Shown: positions 24,702-34,038, counted from the stretch's first letter. The stretch is DNA of 38,040 bases from Lachnospiraceae bacterium (GCA_900770785.1 CAAGLJ010000052.1:1-38040); one strand, 5' to 3'. Made by a program: numbers and translations. Notes: generated by a model not told the origin, from the letters alone.

Positions 24702-26000
24702 ATGAAACATCCGCTTCAAGAGATGATGGAAAAACGCAAAAATGGGGAAATCTGTGGTATCCCCTCTTATTGCAGTGCCAACGAGCTGGTACTGGAGCAG
24801 GCATTAAGACGGGCCAAAGCTCTGAATACCCCTACCTTAATCGAGGCAACTGCCAATCAGGTCAATCAGTTTGGCGGCTACACCGGTATGCTGCCCAAAG
24901 ACTTCTATAATATGGTTCTTCACCTGGCAAAGAAAATGGATTTGCCGGAAAGCATGGTCATTTTGGCGGGAGACCACCTGGGTCCTCTCACCTGGCAGAA
25001 TCTGCCCCAAAAAGAGGCTATGGACAATTCCATAGAGCTGGTTTACCAATACGCCCGGGCAGGCTTTACCAAGATTCATCTGGATACCAGTATGAAGGTA
25101 GCCGATGATCCGGATGGCCTTCTTTCCACTGAAACCATTGCCCGCAGAGGAGCCATTCTTTATAAGGCGGCCATGAAGGGTTATGAAGAATTAAAGACAG
25201 AAAAGCCTGATGCCATGCGTCCCGTATTTATTATCGGAAGTGAGGTACCCATCCCCGGCGGTGCTCAGGAGGAGGAGGATTCTCTTTCGGTAACCAGCCC
25301 CGCTGCCTTCAAGGATACGGTAGCCACTTACCAGCGTGTATTTGCCGAGGAGGGTATTACCGAAGGAATGAAGGATGTCATCGCCGTAGTGGTTCAGCCC
25401 GGTGTGGAATTTGGTGACGAGCAGGTATTCATGTATGACCATGATGCTGCTGTAGACCTGTGTGCCGCCTTAAAGGAATATCCCCAGGTATGCTTTGAAG
25501 GTCATTCCAGCGACTATCAAAGCCCTGAATGTCTGAAAAACATGGTTCAGGACGGAATCGCTATTCTGAAGGTAGGCCCTGCTCTGACCTATGGTTTAAG
25601 AGAGGCCCTCTTTGCTTTGAGCATGATGGAAAAGGAACTGGTTCCGGAGGAAAAACAGGCTAAATTTATGGAAACACTGGAGAAGGTTATGCTGGAAAAT
25701 CCGGGCAACTGGCAGAAGCACTATCATGGTGACGATAAACAGCTGGCTCTGGCGAGAAAATACAGCTTTTCTGACCGCGCACGTTACTATATCGGTCTGC
25801 CAGAAGTTGTCGCTTCCATGAACAGGCTTTTTGACAATCTGAGGGAGTACAGAATCCCTATGAATATGCTGCATCAATATATGCCCATTTCTTATGCCAG
25901 GGTAAGAGATGGTATTATTCCTTTAGACCCCAGGGAGCTGGCTCTGGACGGAATTCAGCTTTTCATGAACGACTATGAGTATGCCACAGGTCTGGTTTAA
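24702..26000 (+). CDS. KbaZ/GatZ-type tagatose-1,6-bisphosphate aldolase subunit
   Basis: This 432-residue TIM-barrel protein of the GatZ/KbaZ family has the N-terminal GIPSYCSANELVLEQAL, EATANQVNQFGGYTGM, ILAGDHLGPLTWQNL and HLDTSM motifs. In enterobacteria it is the non-catalytic partner that stabilises the class II aldolase KbaY/GatY, which cleaves tagatose-1,6-bisphosphate. No KbaY/GatY is found in the window. Start chosen at 24702 (MKHPLQEMMEK), with GGAGG five bases upstream; the frame is open from 24663. It follows the deacetylase gene and ends in a terminator shared with the convergent GGDEF gene. Confidence 0.87.
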   Translation: MKHPLQEMMEKRKNGEICGIPSYCSANELVLEQALRRAKALNTPTLIEATANQVNQFGGYTGMLPKDFYNMVLHLAKKMDLPESMVILAGDHLGPLTWQNLPQKEAMDNSIELVYQYARAGFTKIHLDTSMKVADDPDGLLSTETIARRGAILYKAAMKGYEELKTEKPDAMRPVFIIGSEVPIPGGAQEEEDSLSVTSPAAFKDTVATYQRVFAEEGITEGMKDVIAVVVQPGVEFGDEQVFMYDHDAAVDLCAALKEYPQVCFEGHSSDYQSPECLKNMVQDGIAILKVGPALTYGLREALFALSMMEKELVPEEKQAKFMETLEKVMLENPGNWQKHYHGDDKQLALARKYSFSDRARYYIGLPEVVASMNRLFDNLREYRIPMNMLHQYMPISYARVRDGIIPLDPRELALDGIQLFMNDYEYATGLV

Positions 26001-26032
26001 ACAAAGATAAGCCTGTGTTTAAAGTACAAAAT

Positions 26033-26068
26033 AAAAGGCTGTCCGATTTTCAAACCGAACAGCCTTTT
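26033..26068. terminator. bidirectional terminator overlapping the end of the GGDEF gene
   Basis: AAAAGGCTGT (26033-26042) pairs with ACAGCCTTTT (26059-26068). T-rich tails follow on both strands. The stop codon of the minus-strand GGDEF gene (26050-26052) falls in the loop, so its last codons form one arm of the hairpin. Confidence 0.87.
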
Positions 26069-27723
26069 ATTTTATCCTGTTTCATCAATGCCTTCTTTTC
26101 ATACATCGCCTGGTCTGCACGTTTAAAGACATCCTGATAGGTTCTATCCCTTTTCTCATCAAAGACAGCCAGACCTGCGGCAATGGATACTCTGTCCTCC
26201 GGTACCTTTGCCTGGGAAGCCTTCTCTTCCATCTGCCTCTCAAATTTTTCCAACAACTGGTTCACAGAGGTCAAATCATCACCAATCAGCAGAACAATGA
26301 ATTCATCCCCTCCAATTCGGAAAACGGGGCTTCTCTTAAAGGTACTGCAAATTAGCTTGCAGCTATTAATAATATAGCGGTTTCCCACTTCATGACCATA
26401 ATTATCATTTACCGCTTTCAGACCGTTAATGTCCAGCATAAGGATGCCAAACTGATCAAAGCCCATTTTCAGGTTGTTATTCACCTTATGGATTTCCTCG
26501 TCATAAGCGGTTCTGCTTTTTACTCCCGTGAGAGGATCTGTATAGGCCAGATCGTTCATTCTTTCCATATAAATCCGCAGGCAGTCTACCGTCTGCTGAA
26601 AGCTGTTGGAAAGCTCTCCCACCTCATCCTGGGACTGGTTCATCAGGGTTACGTTCAGATTTCCTTCTGCCACCTGTTTAGAGACCTTTGTCAACTCCTT
26701 AAGCGGCCTTACAATAGTCTGTGTATAGGATACAATAATAAGGATACTGATAATGGAAACCAAAATTGCAGAAATCAGAATATTTATCTCCAGCTCTTCT
26801 TTCTGCTGATCTGTTTCCCCAACAGGGGCCGTTACAATCAGTCGCATTCCGTTTTTCAGATTGCAATAGGTCATCTTCATTTTCTGTCTCTCATATTGAT
26901 AGGTAAAAACACTTTCATTCTGCTCATCCTGATCCAGACTGCTTACAAATTCCTCCCATTGGACATGATCATGTTCAATGGGACAGACCGTTTCCCCTAA
27001 TGGATGAAAGACCATTTCGTGATTCCTGTCCACCAGATAGGCATAGCCGGTATCGTAAATCTGCATTGCCTTAATCTCCTGCACAACATCATCAAAGAGG
27101 ATGTCCATGCCGGCAATACCAACCAGAGTTCCATTCTGATACAAAGGCATCACATAGGAAATAACCTGATCTGCTATTCTCCCATTATAATAGGGCTCCA
27201 ACCAGACCGGTTCCCCGGCAGCTACGGTCTCTCGATACCATTCCAGATTCTCCTCACCCGAAAGCACTCTGGAAAAATCTGTGGTATCCTGCTCCTGCAA
27301 ATCCCCATTAGGCTCACTCTTACTGTAAAATATGCCCAAATCCGCAGGTTCAATTTCCGGATTAAAGCGAAGGTAAACCGCCACAGCTCCCCGGGTACTA
27401 CCCGCTGTCCCAAGGAGGGTAGACTCCATTCCTCTCAGGTATTCCTCCATTAGCTCTTCATTTTGCAGGTTGTCAACGAGATTCTCCCGTTGAAGTGCAT
27501 TATGAGCCACAATCTTAACCGACTGCTCAATACTGAGAAACAGCCTGTCCAAACGTGCCGCTTCCTCTTTGCATATGGAATTCATGGTTCGTGCCACACT
27601 TTTGTCATTGGCACGAACAGCATAAACCACTCCCAAACCGCCTACAACACCTGCTGTAAGCAGAATGACCGTCATGGTTAATACGATAAATTTGGTCTGG
27701 ATAGAATTCAGATGCTTTTTCAT
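26050..27723 (-). CDS. membrane-bound diguanylate cyclase (Cache-HAMP-GGDEF)
   Basis: This 557-residue protein has an N-terminal membrane helix (about 11-34) and an extracellular Cache-type sensor with WLEPYYNGRIADQVISYVMP and GIAGMDILFDD. A second helix (INILISAILVSIISILIIVSY) and a HAMP segment (PLKELTKVSKQVAEGNLNV) follow. The C-terminal GGDEF domain begins at LAYTDPLTGVKSR. The active motif FRIGGDEF is intact, so c-di-GMP synthesis is likely. No RxxD inhibitory site stands before the motif, suggesting no product feedback of the common type. No EAL domain is present. The ligand may be a small molecule such as an amino acid or organic acid. It is probably monocistronic. Confidence 0.9.
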   Translation of the reverse strand: MKKHLNSIQTKFIVLTMTVILLTAGVVGGLGVVYAVRANDKSVARTMNSICKEEAARLDRLFLSIEQSVKIVAHNALQRENLVDNLQNEELMEEYLRGMESTLLGTAGSTRGAVAVYLRFNPEIEPADLGIFYSKSEPNGDLQEQDTTDFSRVLSGEENLEWYRETVAAGEPVWLEPYYNGRIADQVISYVMPLYQNGTLVGIAGMDILFDDVVQEIKAMQIYDTGYAYLVDRNHEMVFHPLGETVCPIEHDHVQWEEFVSSLDQDEQNESVFTYQYERQKMKMTYCNLKNGMRLIVTAPVGETDQQKEELEINILISAILVSIISILIIVSYTQTIVRPLKELTKVSKQVAEGNLNVTLMNQSQDEVGELSNSFQQTVDCLRIYMERMNDLAYTDPLTGVKSRTAYDEEIHKVNNNLKMGFDQFGILMLDINGLKAVNDNYGHEVGNRYIINSCKLICSTFKRSPVFRIGGDEFIVLLIGDDLTSVNQLLEKFERQMEEKASQAKVPEDRVSIAAGLAVFDEKRDRTYQDVFKRADQAMYEKKALMKQDKIKGCSV

Positions 27724-27850
27724 TCGTTCACTGCCTCTCCTGCGGATTCACCAATCGCCTTCCTGAATTTAATTTATTTTAGCACAAAAGTGCAGGAAAA
27801 AAAAGGATAACCTTCACCCCTGTCCTTCCACATAATTCCATAACCCGAAT

Positions 27851-28633
27851 TCAGGAAAGTATTTTAAAATACTCCAGTGCCTTTGTAAGACCATCCTCAT
27901 CAATATGGTCTGTAACATAATCTGCTGCTTCTTTTACCTGACAGGCAGCATTCCCCATTGCCACACCTATTCCGGCAAAGCGAAGCATATCTGTGTCGTT
28001 TTCTCCATCGCCAAAGGCCATTATTTCCTCCGAAGCAATTCCATAATGAGATAATATCCGTTCCATTCCCGCCACCTTTCCGCTGGTCTTGGAAATAATA
28101 TCCACACCTCCCGAAGCCCATCTGGTCATTTTGCATCCGGCAGGCAGCAGTGGCCAAAAACGCTCCTCCTCTTCCTTACCGATAAAAGCGATGGCCATAT
28201 AGATTGGGACTCCATCATAAAGCGAAGGTTTCGGCAGCGGCAGGGAAAATTCCTGCTGAGTCCGGCGGACGGTATCATTAATAAAATTAAGATAATGACG
28301 CTCCTCTGCCACCAGCATCAGTGGCTCCTCTCTCTTAACAAAAAGCTCTAAAAGAGTCCTGGTGTCCTTTTCCTCCAGAGGCCTTCTGTAAATAATTTCC
28401 TTTTTTTCATCTGCACAAAGCTGGCCGTTCAGGGTGACGAAGCCATCAAACTGAATGCCTTCCAGCGGTAATTTCGGCAGATCATAAAGATGTCGTCCGG
28501 TAGATACAAAAACCTTTATCCCCTTCTTTCTTAATTTCTCAAGACTATCCCTGGTGCTTTCCGGCACTCTTTTAGAGGTATGGGTGTGGGAAAGCAGTGT
28601 TCCGTCTACATCAAAAAAACAGGCTTTAATCAT
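27851..28633 (-). CDS. Cof-type HAD-IIB phosphatase
   Basis: This 260-residue protein has the HAD motifs FFDVDGTLLS (both aspartates present), VSTGRH, a lysine in the GKVAGMERIL segment (motif III) and AFGDGENDTDML (motif IV). The large C2 cap between motifs II and III identifies the Cof/YidA group, which dephosphorylates sugar phosphates and flavin or PLP-type substrates; the substrate cannot be told. The ATG at 28633 has AAAGGA seven bases upstream; longer in-frame starts lack a ribosome site. It lies 104 bases downstream of the surface-protein gene and is separated from it by a hairpin. Confidence 0.88.
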   Translation of the reverse strand: MIKACFFDVDGTLLSHTHTSKRVPESTRDSLEKLRKKGIKVFVSTGRHLYDLPKLPLEGIQFDGFVTLNGQLCADEKKEIIYRRPLEEKDTRTLLELFVKREEPLMLVAEERHYLNFINDTVRRTQQEFSLPLPKPSLYDGVPIYMAIAFIGKEEEERFWPLLPAGCKMTRWASGGVDIISKTSGKVAGMERILSHYGIASEEIMAFGDGENDTDMLRFAGIGVAMGNAACQVKEAADYVTDHIDEDGLTKALEYFKILS

Positions 28634-28688
28634 CGTCATGTCCTTTCCATTCTGAAGTATTGTATTCCTTGTCCTGTTTAGTATAACA

Positions 28689-28719
28689 GAAAACTGCCTG
28701 TTATTCACAGACAGTTTTC
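28689..28719. terminator. hairpin after the surface-protein gene
   Basis: GAAAACTG (28689-28696) pairs with CAGTTTTC (28712-28719), and the stem continues as CTGT/ACAG past one mismatch. It starts 18 bases beyond the surface-protein stop. The T-run is inside the distal arm, so termination may be partial. Confidence 0.65.
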
Positions 28720-28737
28720 AATACTTTAATCCTTATC

Positions 28738-31700
28738 TTAATTTTCCTGATTTTGCTTTCCTTTTTTAACTGCTATAGAAGCCAAAATTCCCACAGCAAC
28801 AACAAGGATACCTCCGATGATGAACCATTGAATACCAAAGTCCTGTTTCTTTTGTTCTTCTGGTGTATTCTCTTCGGTTTCTGCCAAAGCTGCACTATCT
28901 GCTTCCTGGCTGACTCTTCCAGTCTCCTCCTGAGCGGCTTCTTCCCTATCAGAATCTTTAGCCAAAAGCTGATCTGTGGTTTCGGTTCTATCCTCCTGCT
29001 TTGCCGGATCAGAGGTGGCTGGCGTCTCCCCTTTCTTCTGGCCTGTGGTATTGGCAGTACTTGTCGTATTGGCATTGTTTACAGCCACCTCACGATTCGC
29101 AGGGCTTCCTGCGACGGGTGTCTGGCTCTGTTGAGAAAGAACCATCTGCTGGGGCTGATTAAAATCGGTTTTTTCCAGCTCCGCCAGGGCGTATTGCTCT
29201 ACCTGATTATCCAGGGCCTTACCTGCCGGAATGGTAATGGTTCCTCCGCCGTTCCAGCTAAGCTCAAGAGTAATTGTTCCCCTCTCTTTCAAGGTCTTCA
29301 TCACATGCTGCGGCATATAATTATAGCCACCTGCATTGACCTTTACGGTGTCGCCATCCTTTGCCCCGCGAAGAATCCTTTCTATATTCTTCCAGAACTC
29401 CGCTTCATTGTATACTGGTTTAACCGGTGCCGGGCTGCTGCCCTGTCCTGCGTCTCCGCCTCCTGTATTTCCTCCACTTGTCTGATTCTGTCCACTGTCT
29501 CCAGAAGGCTGTGCGGGCTGATTGTCCGTCGTCTTAATCTCCCTCCAGCCCAGGGAAATAGGAGAAAGTCCGGTTACGGTAAAGCGTATTCCTGTGTCAT
29601 CTTTTATTACAGCAGGCGTTTCTATTTCTCCCGGCTTATAACCATTCATCTCCTGGGTAAACATGTGCACCACCGTGAAATCATGGGTATTTTTGCCGGT
29701 TCCTGCTGGATAAGGCAGAACCACTTCCACACCGCCCTGAGGGAAATTGTCTTTAGTGGCCTTTTCCCAGGTTCTTCCGTCATCCGCACTAATCAGCAGA
29801 GAAACATCATAAACGGCTGTGTTTGACGTTGAAATGGTTCCCGCCTGTGTAATCTTTGCCCTCATGATGCTTTCCAGTTCTCCCGATGAGGTAATGTTCA
29901 AAGCCGTCTTAAGGCTGTCCGGAACCTGAGAGATGCCATTTTTTATATCAATATCCATTTTGGTTTCCGGCTTCGGGTCAACGGGTGGAGTGACACCTCC
30001 CTCCGCTACCGTCAAAGTTATCTGAGCTGTAGCCTCCTTGTAATTGCTGTCCTTCGTAACCGCTTTCAGGGTAATACTCTCTCCAGGCCGTTTTCCCACA
30101 GGAATAGTATAGCTTCCAGTAAAGCGTCCGTTCCCTGTATTTCCCATAGCTACGGTATTTCCCTCTCCGTCGGTTACGGTAATTGCTGTCAGACTGCCAG
30201 CTTCGCCAGGCAATGGCGCTGCTGACTTATCTTTCACCTGAACCGTAAGACCTACCTTCTCTCCTGCCTTGTGACTGGTTCCCTCACTGGTGAAAGAAAG
30301 ATCAGCCTCCCGTGGAAGAATGACTGCTCCCGCTGCACTTATGGTTGTGGGTATCGTGTAATTCTTATTTACTGCTGTATCCTTCAGGGTGAGACCGGAA
30401 GCAACAACCGTTTTTCCTGTTCCTGCACCGGCATCTTCATAATTATAGCTAACTGCCCCTTCATTCAATGAGGGGTTTTCTCCTGTTACCATACCTCTGA
30501 TGGACAGTGTGGGCATTGTTCCCTCTACCCTGCTGGTTCCATCATAGGTTTTTGTTACACCGGAGACATCCATACCCAGAGTGAGGCGTTTCTTCGTTAC
30601 CTCAAAGGTTTTCGTTATTTCTCCAATCTGTGCATCATCTTCATAGCGAGCCTTTACCTGATAAGTGCCTGCGGGCAGCTGTCCCGAAGTATTCTGTAAA
30701 TCTGCCAGAGCTTTAAAGCTGATGCCGGAGTCATTACTGTAGGTAAGGCCCGTTTTGGCGTTACCGGATGCAGTTCCCATAAACTGTACCTGGAAATTGG
30801 GGGTTACACCATATTCCAAATCCCTTACATTCAGTACCAGTTTATCATCAGCAATCGCCTTATCTGTCACCGTAACCTGTATCGCAGCCGTTTTAGCCGC
30901 ATATTTGTTCGCCACCCGTGTGATGGCAGCCTCCACAGTAATAACCGTATCTTTTGCCGTTCCCTGGGGGATAGTGAAGCGATTGTTGGTAATTGTCTGT
31001 TTGGCTCCGTTTCCAATTCTCCAGGTCAATGCAGGGGTTCCATAATCCTGTAGGGTGGAATCATAGGGATTGCTTACCTTAACCTCTATCTCCACCTCTC
31101 CTCCTGCCTTCTGGACGGTATGGCTGGAAGAAATATCTATAACAGGGGGAGTTTCTTTCACCGTCACGTTAGCCCCGTTAAAGGTAATATTGTAGTTGGG
31201 GTTATTCTGGTTCGTCAAGGTTCCCTGTGTAATGCTATTATTATTTATTTCCAGACTTCCTGACAAAGCTTCTCCATTTACCATCGTACCATTGGAAATG
31301 GTATAGGTTGGCTGTACTGTTTTCTGCCCATAGAAAATGGTCTGAGGAGTGGCGGATACTGTTATGGCCCTTGGCTCAATTCTGTAAGTTCCTGTAGCCG
31401 TACCGGTATAGCTGCTGTCTGCTTTAGCCGTTACCGTAATGGTTGCATTTCCTGCCTTGGTATTATCGGCAGCAGAAATGTCATAGGCATCCGAAGGCAC
31501 CGGTGTTCCATTTAAGGTCACGGTTACTGCTCCCGCCTGAGGGGTCTGGCTGCTTCCGCTATAGGTAAAGGTACCGCTTACGCTTACCACTGCCTGTGCC
31601 AAATCCTGCTTTGTTGCCGGAGGGGTAGTACTATCTTCCTGAATTGTCCATTGTGCCCCCCAACCAGGTGTTACTATTTTTTTCAGTCTGGCATTCGGCT

Positions 31701-33522
31701 GGGCTGTGCTGGGTATAAACGTAAAAGCATTATCTGCTGTATTCTCCGGAGTATCAATATAGGCTCTACCAATTGCTACATATCCTGACCTGTCCGGGGC
31801 TGTCTGTTGGAATGTTGTCTGAAAATTGGTGGTTCCCGATACATTACCATTGATGACCAGAGCATGATCCTCCTGCATCTGCAGTGTTCCCCCACCCTGA
31901 AACTCTTCAATATTAAAATAGTCTTGATAAGATGCAGCCGAATTCATCATGTTATCAATTACTGTACTGAAGTCCAAAGTAGCACCGCTCTGCACACTGA
32001 TGTCCAGCCTTTCATTCAACGCCTTGGGAACGACTCTTCCCTGAACCACCGTTAATTTCCTGATATTGGAAAAGGAAAGTCCGGTCATGGGGCTGCCTGT
32101 AGAAGTTACCTCCACATTTGCCATATTATTTGGATTAGTAGTATTATCTAACATACCATTTATGTCCAGAGTACTGGTCACATCGGTCAGCTTAATCGTC
32201 AGCGTACCTTTGCTTATCTGCCCAGCGTACTGCGAAACAGTACCTGGTATTACTATTTTCTGTACACCATTGGCCCGAATACCCGTTAGATTAACAGCAC
32301 CGTTAATCCGTATCTCCGATGCAGGCTCTTTGTCCCCCCAGTTCTGAGTCGCATTCTGGGAAAATCCACCTCCATAAATAGTTCCCAATACCGTTTGTGA
32401 ACCACTGATCTCTATCACACTGCCAGTCGCTACAGTACTGTTTACTCCCAGGCCTCCTGCATAAATATCTACCTTTCGACTACCACTATTTCCTACATTT
32501 TCAATAGTCAATTTATGCCCATTGGCAAAAATACCATTAGTCTCTATATTCTGATAATCAAAATCAAAATTCCTAAAGGTTACATCTGCTCCCAGCACAT
32601 AACCGCCACACCGGGAATGCAGGGTAACTTTGCTTTGAGAGTCCGGGTCTCCCTGAATAGTCACCTGATGATTAAACGTCAGTGGATCACCTCCACTGGC
32701 CCCGCTGGAGTCACACCATGCCCCATCCAGAAGAATGATGGTGGTTCCGTCAACTGCTTTTTCCACAGCTTTATTCAAATATTTATAGGGATCATCCTTA
32801 GTACCGCTCCCATCTCCGCTATCATTATTTCCTACATAAATCGTATTGGTACTGGCAGCCGCAGGCAGAACCATAGCCCTCGCCATCATAATCTTAACAG
32901 GCTTGCCTGTACAGGCAGCAAGATCAGCATCTTCCAGAGAGCAGACCGGACAATCCTCGTTTACCTTGTCCTGACTGCACTGTTCTTCACAGATACAAAG
33001 AAGCTCCTCTTCTGCGGTTTCCTCTCCCTCTTTATCCGTTGTTTCTTCCGCATCACCTGAAGAATCTATCTGGTTATCTGATACCGTTTCGCTGCCCTTC
33101 TTTTCTCCTTCCTCTGAGACAGGAGGCTGTCCATTTACACCATCCGCAGCATCAGTCACACCACTATTGCCGGCGGCATCAGCCCCATCCTGAGTATTGG
33201 CAGCTTTATCTGCCATATCCTGATCGGTAGTATCCACAGAGTCGCCCCCGTCAATACTGTCCGTAGAGTCAGCTTCAGCAGTACTATCCACTGTGTCAGC
33301 TTCAGCAGCACTGTTTACTGCAATACCGACCTTCATACTGGCTCTTTTATTGGTTACAGTTTCCCCCTCCTCTTCCACCGGGGTGACTTCTTCTGTAACC
33401 GCACTGCTATTATCGGATACTGTCTGATTCGTCTGACCAGCTTCTCCTGCAAATACAGGCAGCTGTACAGCTGAGAAAAGTAAGCTGATACTGAGTGCAA
33501 CACTTAATAATTTGCGTTTCAT
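28738..33522 (-). CDS. large secreted, membrane-anchored beta-helix and Ig-like surface protein
   Basis: This 1594-residue protein begins with a signal peptide (1-25, cleavage after VFA). Residues about 26-170 are low-complexity, rich in Asp, Ser, Thr, Glu and Ala. A cysteine module at 176-204 follows (C176-x-C178-x3-C182-x8-C191-P-V-C194-x9-C204). From about 227 (TIYVGNNDSGDGSGTKDDPYKYLNKAV, a pectate-lyase-like opening) a parallel beta-helix probably runs to about 600. Several MBG/YDG and Ig-like repeats follow (FYGQK..., KTYDGTSR...). The C-terminus has an acidic linker, one membrane helix (about 1565-1586) and KKGKQNQEN; no LPxTG is seen. It may bind or cut polysaccharide or act as an adhesin; no catalytic residues are proven. 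Confidence 0.85.
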   Translation of the reverse strand: MKRKLLSVALSISLLFSAVQLPVFAGEAGQTNQTVSDNSSAVTEEVTPVEEEGETVTNKRASMKVGIAVNSAAEADTVDSTAEADSTDSIDGGDSVDTTDQDMADKAANTQDGADAAGNSGVTDAADGVNGQPPVSEEGEKKGSETVSDNQIDSSGDAEETTDKEGEETAEEELLCICEEQCSQDKVNEDCPVCSLEDADLAACTGKPVKIMMARAMVLPAAASTNTIYVGNNDSGDGSGTKDDPYKYLNKAVEKAVDGTTIILLDGAWCDSSGASGGDPLTFNHQVTIQGDPDSQSKVTLHSRCGGYVLGADVTFRNFDFDYQNIETNGIFANGHKLTIENVGNSGSRKVDIYAGGLGVNSTVATGSVIEISGSQTVLGTIYGGGFSQNATQNWGDKEPASEIRINGAVNLTGIRANGVQKIVIPGTVSQYAGQISKGTLTIKLTDVTSTLDINGMLDNTTNPNNMANVEVTSTGSPMTGLSFSNIRKLTVVQGRVVPKALNERLDISVQSGATLDFSTVIDNMMNSAASYQDYFNIEEFQGGGTLQMQEDHALVINGNVSGTTNFQTTFQQTAPDRSGYVAIGRAYIDTPENTADNAFTFIPSTAQPNARLKKIVTPGWGAQWTIQEDSTTPPATKQDLAQAVVSVSGTFTYSGSSQTPQAGAVTVTLNGTPVPSDAYDISAADNTKAGNATITVTAKADSSYTGTATGTYRIEPRAITVSATPQTIFYGQKTVQPTYTISNGTMVNGEALSGSLEINNNSITQGTLTNQNNPNYNITFNGANVTVKETPPVIDISSSHTVQKAGGEVEIEVKVSNPYDSTLQDYGTPALTWRIGNGAKQTITNNRFTIPQGTAKDTVITVEAAITRVANKYAAKTAAIQVTVTDKAIADDKLVLNVRDLEYGVTPNFQVQFMGTASGNAKTGLTYSNDSGISFKALADLQNTSGQLPAGTYQVKARYEDDAQIGEITKTFEVTKKRLTLGMDVSGVTKTYDGTSRVEGTMPTLSIRGMVTGENPSLNEGAVSYNYEDAGAGTGKTVVASGLTLKDTAVNKNYTIPTTISAAGAVILPREADLSFTSEGTSHKAGEKVGLTVQVKDKSAAPLPGEAGSLTAITVTDGEGNTVAMGNTGNGRFTGSYTIPVGKRPGESITLKAVTKDSNYKEATAQITLTVAEGGVTPPVDPKPETKMDIDIKNGISQVPDSLKTALNITSSGELESIMRAKITQAGTISTSNTAVYDVSLLISADDGRTWEKATKDNFPQGGVEVVLPYPAGTGKNTHDFTVVHMFTQEMNGYKPGEIETPAVIKDDTGIRFTVTGLSPISLGWREIKTTDNQPAQPSGDSGQNQTSGGNTGGGDAGQGSSPAPVKPVYNEAEFWKNIERILRGAKDGDTVKVNAGGYNYMPQHVMKTLKERGTITLELSWNGGGTITIPAGKALDNQVEQYALAELEKTDFNQPQQMVLSQQSQTPVAGSPANREVAVNNANTTSTANTTGQKKGETPATSDPAKQEDRTETTDQLLAKDSDREEAAQEETGRVSQEADSAALAETEENTPEEQKKQDFGIQWFIIGGILVVAVGILASIAVKKGKQNQEN

Positions 33523-33798
33523 CTTTGGTTTCCTTTCGCCGATTCTTTTGTTTTTTTCTTTCTTTGCTCTAATAAATTGGAATCGTCAAAATTGTACCAG
33601 ATTTTTCCTTTTATTTCCAGTATTTTGCTCACTTTCATTTTACACCAGGTATGATTTGTTAAAAACGCATAAGTTTTTTAGTGATTTTGCCAAAAAGGGA
33701 AGGGCAGGTATAGCCAAGCGGGGCCGGAAAGATTACTTTTTTTCCTCTGCCCCGCTTGAACCTGAATTTTCAATTAATTATTTTGTATGTATATGGTC
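33523..33798. other. leader of the surface-protein gene with a long hairpin
   Basis: No gene is called. CAAGCGGGGC (33715-33724) pairs perfectly with GCCCCGCTTG (33749-33758); an inner GGAAA/TTTCC pairing extends the stem. No T-run follows on either strand, so it is not a clear terminator. TAAAAT with a TG extension lies at about 33638-33648 on the minus strand and could be the surface-gene promoter. The ribosome site GAAAGGA lies 12-14 bases before its ATG. The surrounding DNA is AT-rich. Confidence 0.45.
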
Positions 33799-33945
33799 TT
33801 AGTCATACAAGGAAGCACCATATTTGCATTTTCTGTAAATTTTCTGCCCCAGTACGACAAACAGGGATAGCCCCAGGTAAAGGGTGGAGGCAAGTCCGAT
33901 GATTACCTCAAAAGCGAAAAAAATAATTATAACTATATTTTCCAT
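33799..33945 (-). CDS. 48-residue single-pass membrane protein, unrecognised
   Basis: A short frame begins MENIVIIIFFAFEVIIGLAS, has a hydrophobic stretch of about 33 residues (4-35; one long or two short helices) and ends in a basic, cysteine-containing tail (GQKIYRKCKYGASLYD). AGGAG is nine bases before the ATG at 33945; a second ATG at 33951 is only three bases away from it. I do not recognise a family. It lies 93 bases after the 130-residue membrane protein gene on the same strand and upstream of the large surface-protein gene. The good ribosome site and clean membrane topology argue for a real gene. Confidence 0.6.
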   Translation of the reverse strand: MENIVIIIFFAFEVIIGLASTLYLGLSLFVVLGQKIYRKCKYGASLYD

Positions 33946-34001
33946 ATCCATATTCTCCTATCAGTGTCTTATACAATACAAATTTTTTGCAACACAAATA
34001 A

Positions 34002-34020
34002 GCCTATGAAATTCATAGGC
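34002..34020. terminator. hairpin between two small membrane-protein genes
   Basis: GCCTATGAA and TTCATAGGC form a 19-base dyad around a single central base. The minus-strand tail (TTATTTGTGTTG) is only moderately T-rich, so it may attenuate rather than stop transcription from the 130-residue gene to the 48-residue gene. Confidence 0.45.
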
Positions 34021-34038
34021 ACGAATAAGATACAAAAA

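Noticed and set aside
28753..29826. 357-codon plus-strand ORF opposite the surface-protein gene
   Set aside because: It is an antisense shadow of the 1594-residue gene, rich in Cys, Arg and Ser from reverse reading; no ribosome site and no domain.
33640..33800. c-di-GMP riboswitch before the surface-protein gene, suggested by the nearby GGDEF gene
   Set aside because: The conserved GEMM-I core (CACGCACAGGGCAAACC-like) is absent on both strands here.
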